From positions 24,552,001 through 24,616,000 of the forward strand of contig JBITNC010000002.1 of NCBI GenBank assembly GCA_050084985.1: a stretch of 64,000 bases of DNA, written 5' to 3'. Shown one piece after another: positions 20,150-30,784 of the stretch (positions are counted from its first letter, which is position 1; the number at the start of each line of letters is the position of its first letter). A model generated the notes under the pieces. The model searched no databases, was not told the DNA's origin, and saw only the letters and a list, made by a program, of their open reading frames with translations. The translations under genes and the position numbers were made by a program. This DNA comes from Nageia nagi (taxonomy: Eukaryota; Pinophyta).

Positions 20150-21105
20150 ATGTTGGACCAAAATTTTTCAATAAGGTTGACAAAGAGTCAACACAAGGAG
20201 CTAAATGCTACTTTGCAAAGGCTAAAAAAATTGCAAATGTTAGGAAATGAAGATAATGGTGATCCCAAAGGTGATGTGGTAAATTATGCTATAATGGATT
20301 CTACTTCCAATGTTCATGCTTCTAGTTCTTCTAAAGTTACTAAATTTGATGATTTTGAGCCCTCTTGTTTTGAACAAGCATGTTCTAACAAAGTGTGGAT
20401 GAAGGCTATGAATGAAGATATTTCTTACATTATCAAGAATGACACATGGGAATTATATGAGATTTCCAAAATAGGAAATACATTGGATGTAAATGGATCT
20501 ACAAGATCAAGAGGAATAATGATGGTTCCATTGAAAGGTACAAAGCATAGTTGGTTGCAAAAGGGTTCACACAAAAGTATGGCATAGACTATGAGGAGAC
20601 TTTTGCTCCTATTGCAAGGTAAGAGACAATCCAGATGGTGCTTTCATTGGCTACTCACAAACATTGGAATGTGCATCACATGGATGTGAAGAGTGAATTC
20701 CTTAATGATTATATTGAAGAAGAAGTGTACATGGCACAACCTCAAGGTTTTGAGGTTATAAGAAAATAAGATCAGGTTTATAGATTGAAAAAGGTATTAT
20801 ATGGGTTGAACCAAGCTCCAAGAGCTTGGTACATAAGAATCAATAACTACTTTCTCATGTGTGATTTCAGAAGAAACAAGGTATTGAAATTCTACTTGTT
20901 TGCTTGTATGTAGATATTTTATTATTCATAGGAAGTAGTTCTTCATTATGTGATTATTTTAAAGCTGAGACAAAAAAGGAATTTGATATGACTAATCTTG
21001 GTTTGATGAGTTACTTCTTAGGTATGGAAGTACATTAAACACACAATGATATATTTCTTTTCCAAGCAAAATATGCTATAAATATGTTAAAAAAGTTTGG
21101 CATGA
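20150..21105 (+). pseudogene. E7 reverse transcriptase relic
   Basis: The N-terminal part is open at 20150-20587 (FEQACSNKVWMKAMNEDISY, NDTWELYEI). Then come TFAPIAR near 20600, HHMDVKSEFLNDYIEEEVYM near 20675-20735 (the catalytic Asp of DVK is kept) and [13 protein letters not shown] near 20795-20830. The YVDD box at about 20905 reads YVDI, losing the second Asp. LGLMSYFLGMEV closes the domain near 21000-21030. Confidence 0.85.
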
Positions 21106-21784
21106 GTGAACGCAGATGATGGGGCTAAAAAAGTAACTAAAATGAAGTATAAGAGCATTATGGGGAGTTTAATGTTCCTTTGTAACACAATGCTGGATAT
21201 ATGTTATGGTGTATCTCTTTGTTCTAGGTACATGGTTGATCCTTCTTACTTATACTTGAAAGCATCCAAGAGAATCTTGAGGTATGTACATGGTGTAGTA
21301 AATTTTAGCATCCATTACTTTTCTACTAATAATGTGAAGCTAGTTGGTTTTAGTGATAGTGATTAGGGGATTAATCTTGATGATTGGAAGTCTACTAGTG
21401 TCAATTACTTCTCACTTGGTACAGGTTTGATTAATTAGAGTTCTAAGAAGCAAACTACAGTAGCTTTATCTTCTATAGAGGTTGAGTATATAGCATTGAC
21501 TTTAACTGGTGCACAAGCCTTGCGGCTTCAAAAAGTTCTTGATGAGATAGGTGAGAAGTAGGAACAATTTACAACTCTCTTTTTTTCAACCAAAGTGTCA
21601 TTAATTTGGAACAAAATCCAATCCACATGCATGTTCAAAACACTTTGATATCAAGTACCACTTTATTATAGACATGATGGAGTAGAATCTGATCAAACTG
21701 AGATATTGCAATACAAAAGACCAAACTGCTAATCTCTTCACAAAATAGTTTGCTAAATCTCAATTTTTGATATTAAAAGACCTT
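21106..21784 (+). pseudogene. E7 RNase H relic
   Basis: YKSIMGSLMFLCNTMLDICY and SRYMVDPSYLYLKASKRILR (21150-21290) are the copia RT/RNase H connection. GFSDSD near 21350 is the first RNase H Asp strand. SSKKQTTVALSSIEVEYIAL (about 21440-21500) holds the Glu. KHFDIKYHFI and TKDQTANLFTK near 21630-21750 form the end. Stops interrupt D-x-G and W positions. Confidence 0.85.
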
Positions 21785-22117
21785 AGTAGTTTTCATGAAC
21801 TACTAAGTACTTTAACTTCCTTTTCTCATATTTTCTAGTTTGTTTTACTTACTATTTTTAATTGGTTAGAATTGGAATGTATAAATAAGAGTTCCAAAAT
21901 TATGTTTAGGTTGGATTGTGTAATCATTTGGTGTAACTTATAAATTGCACCTTGTACTTGTAAAGCAAACTATTTGACAAAATATCATAGTAAGAATTCC
22001 ACTATATTTTCCAGATCTGTGTCAATTTTTGAATTATGTAATGTAATTATGAATGTTTGATGAATATTTGGTGATTATATAAATCTTTTCCTTTATGATA
22101 TAGTGATTTAAACTTTA
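21785..22117 (+). repeat. E7 3' LTR
   Basis: Homologous to 17086-17442. It ends GATTTAAACTTTA (CA changed to TA) just before E6 gag resumes. Near its start AGTAGTT and AACTACT form an inverted pair around TTCATG. Confidence 0.75.
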
Positions 22118-22796
22118 GCTATTAATGCACCACATAAAAGTTGCACTTATTATATATTGATGCTCCAATCAAGCCACTAGAGGAGCCATATGAGGATGCA
22201 ATCATAGACATGGTGGAGGAACCTGATAATCCCATTGAGGATATTTTATATATTCCTTACAATTCCATATCTATATTTTCTTCCCCATAGAATATGAAGC
22301 ATCATGGATATTTTAAGGTATAGAATCTGATTGTATTAATTAATTCAAGGAGCATGTATAATTTTATTGATACAAGGGTAGCAAAAAAGGCCAACTCTTA
22401 TATATATCACTAAAATAGTTTTAAAGTGATGATTAGTAATGGAATAAATATATCCTGTAAGGGAAAATATCACAATACCAAACTTAGCATGGAAGAATAT
22501 CAATTGCAAAGTGACATGTATGCCCCTCCATTAGGAGGATGTGATGCGATCCTTGGCACTCAATGGTTGCAGATATTAAGGCCTATACTTTGGTAATTTT
22601 CTAAACTTTGGATGCAATTCACAATTAGGGAACACAAATATACTCTTAAGGGACTCCACTCATGACCATCATAAATTATTAGTTCCCACTATATGGATAA
22701 GCTTCTTTGTAAAGGAGGAAAAGACATAGTGGTGCATCTATTTTCAATTCAACCAATAGAGCAAGGACATAGTGAACTAGAGTAACTCCAATAATT
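22118..22796 (+). pseudogene. E6 gag end and protease relic
   Basis: The zinc knuckle second half (PHK, then KLHLLYIDAP after a shift) is followed by an acidic linker and a chromovirus retropepsin. VLINSRSMYNFIDTRVAKK near 22335-22390 stands for VLVDSGSTHNFID..LAKK, so the catalytic Asp is Asn and DSG is lost. PPLGGCDAILGTQWLQILRP near 22525-22580 is the conserved GCD-x-x-LG-x-QWL segment. The reading stops at 22796 where E8 is inserted and continues at 26775. Confidence 0.85.
22792..22796 (+). other. E8 target-site duplication, left copy
   Basis: TAATT precedes the 5' LTR and recurs at 26770-26774 directly after the 3' LTR. Confidence 0.88.
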
Positions 22797-23113
22797 TATT
22801 GGAATTATACCCTACATATCCCTAAGTCCTAAGTTAGTAGATTAATTAATTAGGACTAAGAGTATTTCCTAAAGTATTAATATTAGCTTGTGAGGAATAT
22901 TTGGTCTATGTTGACCATATTCCATGCTTAGCCTATTTGTTAGGATAGGCATCACTTATTGTCTTATAGTTCACGTAGGTGTGCTATTTGTGATATTTGT
23001 TATGGTGTGAGAATATTGCATCTCAACCATTTAGCTTGTCTTGTAATGGCTCACAAAGCCTATAAATATGTAACTCATTTTGATGAATATAGAAGAACAA
23101 TATAGTTCTCTCA
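22797..23113 (+). repeat. E8 5' LTR (317 bp)
   Basis: It begins TATTGGAATTATACC (the G of TG mutated; the 3' LTR has TG) and ends TTCTCTCA. About 97.5% identical to 26453-26769 by eye. TATA box at 23061-23068. Confidence 0.93.
23061..23068 (+). promoter_or_regulatory. TATA box of the E8 5' LTR
   Basis: TATAAATA after CACAAAGCC, kept unchanged in the 3' LTR at 26717-26724. Transcription would start some 30 bases downstream, leaving only a short R-U5. Confidence 0.65.
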
Positions 23114-23115
23114 AT

Positions 23116-23127
23116 TGGTATCAGAGC
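23116..23127 (+). other. E8 primer-binding site (initiator-Met tRNA)
   Basis: TGGTATCAGAGC, exact, two bases after the LTR. Confidence 0.92.
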
Positions 23128-24459
23128 TAGTTCAATCTATTGGGATTGAGTAGTGAGTGAGGTGACTTGTATGAAGTTTTGAAAGCTTCATTTGAGGAGG
23201 ATCCAACAACTCTTGGAAGAAGATTGTCAATTGTGATTGTAGCAATGGCAAATTCAAATGGGAATGTTCCAATTCTAGAATTCAAAGGAGTTTCACATGC
23301 TGTTCGCATGGTAGAGAACGTGGAAGAGAAACAGTGAAAGAATTATTCACACGATTGGTGGCCTGCATTGTGAGGAGACATGCACGCTGTGAGGAGACAT
23401 GCACTGCTATGATGCCCACGTGAGGAGTGTTGCACTGAAATACTATGCATTGAATTATTGTGTACGAAGGCATAGAAGGTTGGCATCGAGAGGAGAAGTC
23501 CCATGTAGAGCTGACACCGAGAGGAGAAGTTCTATGTAGAGAGATCTGTGCATATATTAAATATGAGACCTATGTGGAGGAGTTGCACGAACTGATCTGG
23601 TTTCATTACCTGCATGGAGGAGGAGATGTTGCTAAAGGAGGAACATTACTGGAGGAGAAATAGTGAAGCATTTGGTGGCCTACATGAAGCTCGCGGAGGT
23701 GCTTGAAGCTCGCAAAGGAGAAATAGTGCATTGTTGCTGAAGGAGCTGACATTTGGTGACTCACTGCTCGTGTGAAGAAGCTGAAGGAGCTAAAGAGAGC
23801 ATCCAAATTTGATCAACAGAGGGATCAAGTCCTGTGGAGGAGAGGGAGATGAGAAATCTCCATTGAGAAGGTGAAAAATTCATAACCATTTTGTAAGTTT
23901 GAAAAGTTGCAAAATCGCTAGTGTTCGAGGTACGATCACCAACATTTAAGAGGGATCACCAATGATCCTTGCAGATCGCCAACGATCCTTGTAGATTGCC
24001 AATGATTGCTTGGGCATTTTTCAGCCACAAATTAGCAAGTTTTATTTAAAAAAAAAAGGAAATAGGGTTCCAAGGGGCAACACCCCTAGCATGCATCCCC
24101 CATCACGAGATGGGGCTTCCAAAATTTCTTGGAGGGGTCAAAAACACCCAAAATTGTGTAAAAATTCATGCATCTAGAGAATTGCAGAGTCACCAATGCT
24201 CGACTCAGAATTGCTGATGATCATCCTAGAATCATCAATGATCTCCTAAATCATCGATGATCGACTATGCTGTGATTGTAGCAGCCATAAAGAAAACAAA
24301 ACTACATCGTGTGGAGGAGAATAGCCAACGATTAAGTTGTAAGTTGCCAGTGACCTGATGAATCGCCAACGATCTCTGCTAAGTTACCAATGATTCCTAT
24401 ATCTACATTTTAGAATTAAAAATAGAATGTTGAAAAGTGTCGAATTTCTCCATAATTGA
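23128..24459 (+). other. E8 leader with short repeats
   Basis: A 1.3-kb leader, richer in G, C and CG than its surroundings. 23365-23445 repeats TGAGGAGACATGCAC. 23483-23545 repeats CGAGAGGAGAAGT(C/T)C with TATGTAGAG or CATGTAGAG. 23690-23720 repeats GAAGCTCGC. From 23930 to 24400 about a dozen copies of (A/G)TC-x-CCAA(C/T)GATC follow. Short frames here (for example 23460-23663) look accidental. Whether the repeats fold for packaging is unknown. Confidence 0.75.
23930..24400 (+). repeat. CCAACGATC motif array in the E8 leader
   Basis: About twelve degenerate copies spaced 15-60 bases apart, such as ATCACCAATGATCC, ATCGCCAACGATCC, ATTGCCAATGATTG, ATAGCCAACGATTA and ATCGCCAACGATCT. Related clusters lie at 9090-9155 and 10020-10145 in E5. 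Confidence 0.7.
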
Positions 24460-24477
24460 AGGGTGAATGATTGGAGA

Positions 24478-26414
24478 ATGGATTATATGTTTGAATACAT
24501 ACCTATCCCTATGTTCAATGGAAAAAATTATGTTTTTTGGAGCACAAAAATGAAGCACTTTCTCATTGGAAAAGGTCTTTGGGACATCACCATTGAAGGC
24601 TATGAAGAACCTCCAAATTGGAACTTGCTTGAAGGAGAGGAGAAAAGAGAGAAGAAAGAGAAGCAATATGAAAATTGCTTAGCTCTTATGGATATTAGGA
24701 GAGGAATGAAACCAAATGTTTTACCTCTCATTGCAAAATGTAAAACAGTCCAAATTGCTTGGAAAGCATTAGAATATGCTTATGGATGCGAAGAGGAACC
24801 TTACATGTTTGGAGGGCATCAAGATGACCCATGTGATGAAGATGAAAGTAAACCTATGAGAGTTGTTTACATGCTTGGTGATATGTCTATTGAAGACACA
24901 TATGATGAAAACTATGAAGGAGAATTCCTTGGAGAGGAATTAGATTGGCCTTGTGATGATGCATGTCTTATGGAGGAGACATTTGAAGAGTGTTCATTGA
25001 GGACAATAATCTAGCCATATGAAGAGTGCTCCATGGTGGAGGCACAAACTAAAGAAGTCATTCTTATGGAGGAGAATGAGGAGGAGTCAACCAATGTTGG
25101 CAAGATTTCTTTTTTGATAAAGAACAAGATGATGACACACTTAAGGAGGAGTGTTCCATGGCTGAAAACTACTCACATGGAGTAGATGAAACTCACTCAC
25201 ATGGAGTGAATGAAGACAAGGCTTAAATCATATGTGATTATGATTCCATTGCTCAAGTTGATGGTGAAGACACCCAATGTGAAGATCACCAAGAAGAAAC
25301 TCTCAAGGAGGAGAGTGTATGTGAGAATCTTCTTCTTGTTGAGAAGAGAGGAGAAGATGAGGAATGCTTCATGGAGGATGCACATGATGATTGTCTTATG
25401 AAGACAATATGGGATGATGATATTAGAGAGGTCATTGATGAAGAAGAAATGGAGGCTATAAAATCCATGTTCATGCAAGAAGATCACTCACCAAGAGTGA
25501 ATGACAAAGTATATCTCAAGGAGGAGAGAAAGAATAGTGAGATAGTACTTTGTGAAGAAGAAAAAAGCACAAAGGAGATCACCATTGGAGGTAAAATATA
25601 TTTCTATACTAATGATTTGTTTTGTGAAAATAGGTTGAAGAATCCTCAAGTTGAAATAACTTTGGAGGAAACATGCTATGAAGATGATTTCATGGAAGAA
25701 ACCTTGAAGGAGAGTATTCCTTTCGTGAAGAAAATGATGGTAAAATTGGGACATTTGGACTCAAATGATTTCTTTTGTTATACTCCTTGGAAGGAGGAAA
25801 GTGATGTAATTTGTGTGAATGACAATCATTTCATGGTTGTACAATGTGTGAAAAAGAGTGATAATTTGTGTGAGGAGCAACTCAAAGTTGCATATGTAAT
25901 TAGCCAATGTGTGGCTATGTATTGTCTCAAAGTGTGTGTAGACATTTGTGAGAGAGTAGTGTGGTATAATGATTATTGTGAAATGATGAGAACAAACTCA
26001 TGTGGAGTATGCTATGATGTAATGAATGCAAGAGCAAATGACTACTTGCAAACATGGTTTAAACACCATATAAAAAATGAGAGAGAGATGAAAGAATGGT
26101 TCAAACACCATTGTGAGAGAGATTGGTTCTTGAAAACCAATACTTATAGCATTGATGGAATGCCACTACAAGAATGGTTTGAGGACCATGAAGAAGAAAG
26201 AACATGGTTGTTGAAGACCATAAAGAATTTTGTTCAAAGGGGAGCAAATTACCAAAAAGCACTCAATCATGGAGGAGCAACATCAACATTGGAAGAGATC
26301 CTAATTGGAGAGTGGAAGGAGTGCCACCACTTATTTCTTAAAAATTTTGATTTTCTATTGTATGATTGGAGGAAACAAAAAAGGTTATGTTTTTTCCAAC
26401 TTTGTGATGCTTAA
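24478..26414 (+). pseudogene. E8 gag with long acidic Cys/Trp-rich extension
   Basis: About 645 codons from the ATG at 24478 (24487 is also possible) to TAA at 26412. Residues 1-100 are copia-type gag: MFNGKNYVFWSTKMKHFLIG, KGLWDITIEGYEEPP and a W-K-A-L-E helix. A Glu/Asp-rich part follows with repeated EECS(M/L) units. From about 25760 comes a Cys-rich stretch (roughly ten Cys in 75 residues), then three W-F-[K/E]-[H/D]-H units (26055-26200). It is broken by TAG at 25012, an indel in the T-run 25110-25115 and TAA at 25224; the last 347 codons are open. I know no family for the extension, and a function is not assigned. Confidence 0.8.
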
Positions 26415-26440
26415 GAACTCTTGCATGAGTTACTTAGCAT

Positions 26441-26452
26441 CAAAGGGGAGAA
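26441..26452 (+). other. E8 polypurine tract
   Basis: AAAGGGGAGAA directly precedes the 3' LTR TGTTGG. Confidence 0.88.
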
Positions 26453-26769
26453 TGTTGGAATTATACCCTACATATCCCTAAGTCCTAAGTTAGTAGATTA
26501 ATTAATTAGGACTAAGAGTATTTCCTAAAGTATTAATATTAGCTTGTGAGGAATATTTGGTCTATGTTGACCATATTCTATGCTTAGCCTATTTGTTAGG
26601 ATAGGCATCCCTTATTGTCTTGTAGTTCACATAGGTGTGCTATTTGTGATATTTGTTATGGTGTGAGAATATTGCATCTCAACCATTTAGCTTGTCTTGT
26701 AATGGCTCACAAAGCCTATAAATATGTAACTCATTTTTATGAATATATAAGAACCATATAGTTCTCTCA
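26453..26769 (+). repeat. E8 3' LTR (317 bp)
   Basis: TGTTGGAATTATACC to TTCTCTCA, followed by the TAATT duplication at 26770-26774. Confidence 0.93.
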
Positions 26770-26774
26770 TAATT

Positions 26775-27760
26775 ATTATCATTTCAAGAATATATTTTTT
26801 AAGCACCTAAGGGTTACCCTCATATCACCCTTGTGATCATGCTATCCATTTGATTTCAAAAATTCAATGACTTAACATTCATCCTTACTGCTACCATATC
26901 TACAAAAAAATGAGATTGAGAAATTAGTGAATGAAATATTAAAAGCATGTATCATTCAACCTAGTGTAATTCCTTATTATTCTCTTGTTCTATTGATTCA
27001 CAATAAGTATGGGTCATACATGTGTATCAACTTTTGAGTACTAAACAAACTCACAGTCAAGTATAAGTTTCATATCTCAGTCATTGATGAGTTACTATAA
27101 GATGAACTCATAGTGTTATATATTTTTCTAAATTGGAACTCATGATTCAAGTATCATCAAATCAAGTTTCACGAGGAGGATATTCCTAAAACTCTATCTT
27201 TATATACACATAAAGGCTAATATGAGTTTTTAGTAATGATATTAGTCCTACTAATGCTCCCTCTACCTTCCAAAGCCTCATGAATCAATTCTTTACACCT
27301 GACCTTAGAATATTTATTTTGGTTTTATTTGATGATATTTTAATCTACAGTAAGAATTTAGAGGAAAATCTATCCCACTTAGATCAAACCCTACTAACTC
27401 TCCAAGGTCACTAGTTGTATATCATGCATTTTAAATATTCCTTTGGATGTACTAAGATTGAGTATTTGGGTCATATTATCTCTAAATAAGGTGTCAAGGT
27501 GGATCCTCTAGAGATTGAAGATATATGAAAAGTTGGCCTCTTCCCAAATCACTAAAAATATTGCAAGGATTCCTAGGATTGGTGGGGCATTATCACAAAT
27601 TTATGAAGGATTATGGTAGGATTGTAACTCCACTCGCAAAACTACTCAAAAAGAATGACTTAATTTTTTCTCCCATTATTGAATATTATTTCCATAAGTT
27701 AAAGGATGCCATGTGTTCCACCCCAGTATTGGTCATGCTTCATTCCTCAAATATATTTTT
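26775..27760 (+). pseudogene. E6 reverse transcriptase relic
   Basis: IEKLVNEILKACIIQPSVIP near 26900-26970, then a YSLVLLIHNKYGS segment, then NKLTVKYKFHISVIDELL near 27045-27100, are the RT fingers. HQIKFHEEDIPKT near 27150-27190 and the palm [11 protein letters not shown] at 27325-27360 follow, so both catalytic Asp of FDD remain (27331-27336). FGCTKIEYLGHIIS and the open frame 27525-27760 (GFLGLVGHYHKFMKDYG) are the connection. At least three frameshifts and several stops inactivate it. Confidence 0.88.
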
Positions 27761-28160
27761 CATTGAGAGTGATGCTTTTAGAGTGGTACTTAGAGTCATT
27801 GATGTATGAGGGATGACCCCTAGCTTTCATTAACAAGGAATTAACAAGTACAAATTCAAAAAAATTCACCTACAAGAAATATATGTTAGACATTATTCAT
27901 GTTTCACAATGATGATGACCATACCTCATTATTTGAAACTTCCTCATTTGATCGGATCATCATAGTTGAAATACTTCATAGAAAAACAAATCTCAACTCC
28001 AAAATAATAAAAGTGGATCACCAAGCTTTTAGGATATGATTATGATATTATGTATCAAAAGGATGGATAAAATGTAATTATTGATGACCTTTATCGAGAG
28101 TTTGAGGAGCATATGGCACTTTAAGAAATGTCATCCTCGATTCCTCAATGGCTATACCAA
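27761..28160 (+). pseudogene. E6 RNase H relic
   Basis: FIESDAFRVVLRV near 27757-27795 replaces the FxxxTDASxxGxGAVL strand. KWITKLLGYDYDIMYQKDG near 28010-28065, followed by NVIIDDLYREFEEHM, matches the lineage's KWI-x-KLLGYDYDI ... N-x-x-ADALSR ending. It would degrade the RNA strand of the RNA-DNA hybrid. Frameshifts lie between the parts. Confidence 0.82.
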
Positions 28161-29400
28161 GTTAAATAATAATAGCTCCATAATAGCTCTACACAAATAT
28201 TGATTCAATAACTTTAGGATGATCTTACTAGTGAATCCTACTTTTCTTATCATGATAAGATTCTTCATTTAAAAGAATGCATTGCATTACCTAGCAATTA
28301 TTCATGCCATGATTTGATACTTAAAGAGTTATATGTTGCTCCAACTACTAGAAACTCTTTTTTTTAAGAACTAGAAATAAGTGACCTATTCCTTCTACTA
28401 TACTAAAATGAAACTAGACATCAAGAAATTTATTTTTGAATGGGATGTCCATCAATATCATAAAGCTAATACCATTGGTACACTTGGCTTGCTTTAGCCT
28501 CTACCCATACCAACACATACTTGGATAGATATTTCAATGGATTTCATTGAAGGCCTACCTAAATCTTATACAAAATCTATTATAATGGTTGTAGTCTATA
28601 GGATTTCCAAATATGCACATTACTGAAACTTAGCTCATACCTTTAAGGCTATCAATGTAGCTCAACTTTTTCTTGATAACATTTTCAAACTCCATGGTAT
28701 ACCATCTTCTGTAGTCAATGATCATGACCCAATCTTTATCGATAATTTTTTGTTAGAATTATTCAAACTTAAAGGTAATAAAATCAATATTATCTCATCC
28801 CATTAGCCTCAAATGGATGACCAAATTGAAATTATCAATAAATATTTAGAGACATATCTTTGTTGCTTCATGTTTTCCCAACTTGTACATTGGATTAAAT
28901 GGCTTCCTTTGGTAGAATGGTGGTATAATAATTCATATTATACTTCCATTAATACTTTATGAATAATTATATCATCAAGCCCCACTCATTTTGGCTTCTT
29001 ATATTCCTAATAATAGCAATATTTAATTCATTGATACCATGTTAATCAATCAGGATGACATCCTCCATCTTCTTTAAGAAAACCTATAGGTAGTTTTGCA
29101 TTGCATGAAGTAAAACATGGATCAACAATAGTTTGAATAAGAATTTAAACAAGGGTATATGATTTTTTGAAGGCTTCATCCATATTCACAAAAATCTCTC
29201 AAGGTAAAAGGCACCCAAAAGATAACTCCAAAATTTCATGGGCCTTACAAAATCCTCTAATGCATTGCACCTATGGCTTACAAGCTAGAGTTATTGAAAT
29301 CCTCAAAATTAAACCCTTTATTATGTCTCTTAGCTCAATAAGGTATTAGGCTCACAAGTAAAGGTTCAAACATCATTACCTCAATTCATTGAATATGGTT
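28161..29400 (+). pseudogene. E6 integrase relic
   Basis: The core keeps its [19 protein letters not shown] (Asp at 28528-28530), VVNDHDPIF (Asp at 28720-28722) and MDDQIEIINKYLE (Glu at 28828-28830). ETYLCCFMFSQLVHWIKWLP follows. The C-terminal part near 29160-29300 gives LHPYSQKSL-like and ITPKFHGPYKIL, the R/K-x-x-P-x-F/Y-GP-F/Y-x-I/V barrel. Stops interrupt it at 28805 and elsewhere. The upstream zinc-binding domain is unclear at 28340-28470. Confidence 0.85.
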
Positions 29401-29580
29401 TCATATTGTTTGAACTTGATGATATTCTAGATCATCGAGCTTGATAGCTTCATAATCACACCATCATTGAAGTTCTTATCCACTAGCATGGATTGGAAAT
29501 TGAGAATGTAACCTAGGAGGTACTTCAATAGCTTCATCAATAACTTCCCAATTTTTAAATTTGAGGAAAAAACTCTTTTT
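29400..29580 (+). pseudogene. E6 chromodomain-like C-terminus
   Basis: Frames near 29455-29560 read HHTIIEVLIH, then HGLEIENVT, then EVLQ, then LPNF and FEEKTLFKRGG. This parallels the chromovirus ending (VLV-x-W-x-GLP-x-E-x-ATWE ... FP-x-F-x-LEDK). The domain targets insertion to marked chromatin. Trp codons are now stops, so the call rests on pattern and position. Confidence 0.6.
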
Positions 29581-29593
29581 AAAAGGGGTGGTA
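29581..29593 (+). other. E6 polypurine tract
   Basis: AAAAGGGGTGGTA directly before the 3' LTR TGTTATG. Mostly purine with two T changes. Confidence 0.75.
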
Positions 29594-29742
29594 TGTTATG
29601 ATACTAAACCCTAACATTTACTAATGTTAGATAATTATTTTACATTATCAACATGTATCAACTTTTAATATGGTCTGACATAAATTGTAAAGTGAATCAT
29701 CATTTTGTAATGAACCACCAATTAGGGTAAAGGTAAGAGGAC

Positions 29743-30728
29743 TATAGATGCTTAAAATTGAATTATTATATATTTAACAATTCATTTTTATAGCATCAAG
29801 AGATATTTATTATATAAAGGGGTTAAAATACACCTAGGGCAATGTAATCAATGTAAAAGAACAACCAAACAATGTAAGTGGTGTCAAATGTCTATAAAAG
29901 TATCATAAATAATGTAATATGTGATGATACCAAGGAGAAGGAAATATCAAGACATTAATATAAAAGGATATCAAAGGTAAATGATTCATTATTAGTAGAT
30001 CATCATCAATCGGATAAGGAATACATGCATATCATACATTTGAATAATAACGATATTTTGTAACACCATATATTTATGGATTTGTTATCTTCTCTTTGTA
30101 TTATTTAATTTTTGCATCTAATTTTTCTTATTTTAATACCCCAATGATGTACGAATGATAGGACATTGACATCATTGTTGTTGAGCCCTAATGGAAGGTG
30201 ATTATACAAGTGTGTTGATTTTGCTTTGTTTACTCATATCTAATAAAGGTACATGTTTATCATTGGCATAACTAGTATATTTCTGATGTATACTTCAATA
30301 TTACATTTATAAATAAATAGCGCTTTATTTATTACATCATGCATTATTTTCTAGCTACATTTTGTGTGAACTTGTCATTCCAAACTATCTTCCCCTCATG
30401 GTTAAGATCTCCCATATTTTTGTAATGGATCCAACTGCATTGATATTGTGCTTTCTTTATATGTGTAGCATATATGTCATGCAAAATAGCATAGAATATT
30501 AAACAAAAATTTTAGCAACTTATGCAATAGTACATGGCTCAATTTTCTCTACAAACACAAGCATCTACCAATACTACTCAATTCGTTTCTAATGTTTCCC
30601 TAGTAGCAAGAGTTTCCAAGCTTGAAAATGATCAACGATCTCAGAGCAAGAATGAATACTATAATGATGTCTTCACCAAAAATGTAAACCATAAATAATG
30701 AATTAAATAAATAATTCATTATTTTGAT

Positions 30729-30784
<56 letters not shown>

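Larger units (their letters stand above)
16888..22117 (+). mobile_element. E7: Ty1/copia element inserted in E6 gag
   Basis: Gag, zinc knuckle, protease, integrase, RT and RNase H follow in copia order between related LTRs (about 17090-17442 and 21785-22117). The primer site 17447-17458 is exact. The 3' edge is fixed by resumption of E6 gag at 22118. The 5' edge is less clear: about 200 bases (16888-17085) precede the part that matches the 3' LTR. I could not find a clean target duplication. Confidence 0.85.
22797..26769 (+). mobile_element. E8: non-autonomous gag-only LTR retrotransposon (TR-GAG-like)
   Basis: Two 317-bp LTRs differ at only about 8 positions by eye and are bounded by perfect TAATT duplications. 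The exact iMet primer site, a polypurine tract and a 3.3-kb internal region complete it. The internal region holds a leader rich in short repeats and one long gag-derived frame that runs to within 38 bases of the 3' LTR. No protease, integrase, RT or RNase H is present, so mobility would need proteins from another element. It sits in E6 between protease and RT and is the youngest insertion in the window. Confidence 0.92.

Noticed and set aside
23460-23806. Short frames in the E8 leader
   Set aside because: Overlap on both strands, lie in repeat units and lack any motif; more likely leader RNA.
25197-25754. Minus-strand frames across the E8 ORF
   Set aside because: Antisense to the acidic E8 protein; GAA/GAG-rich codons produce Phe/Ser/Leu frames on the other strand.
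30733-30778. (AT)n tract as a matrix-attachment or origin element
   Set aside because: A simple microsatellite inside a transposon; nothing else supports a function.
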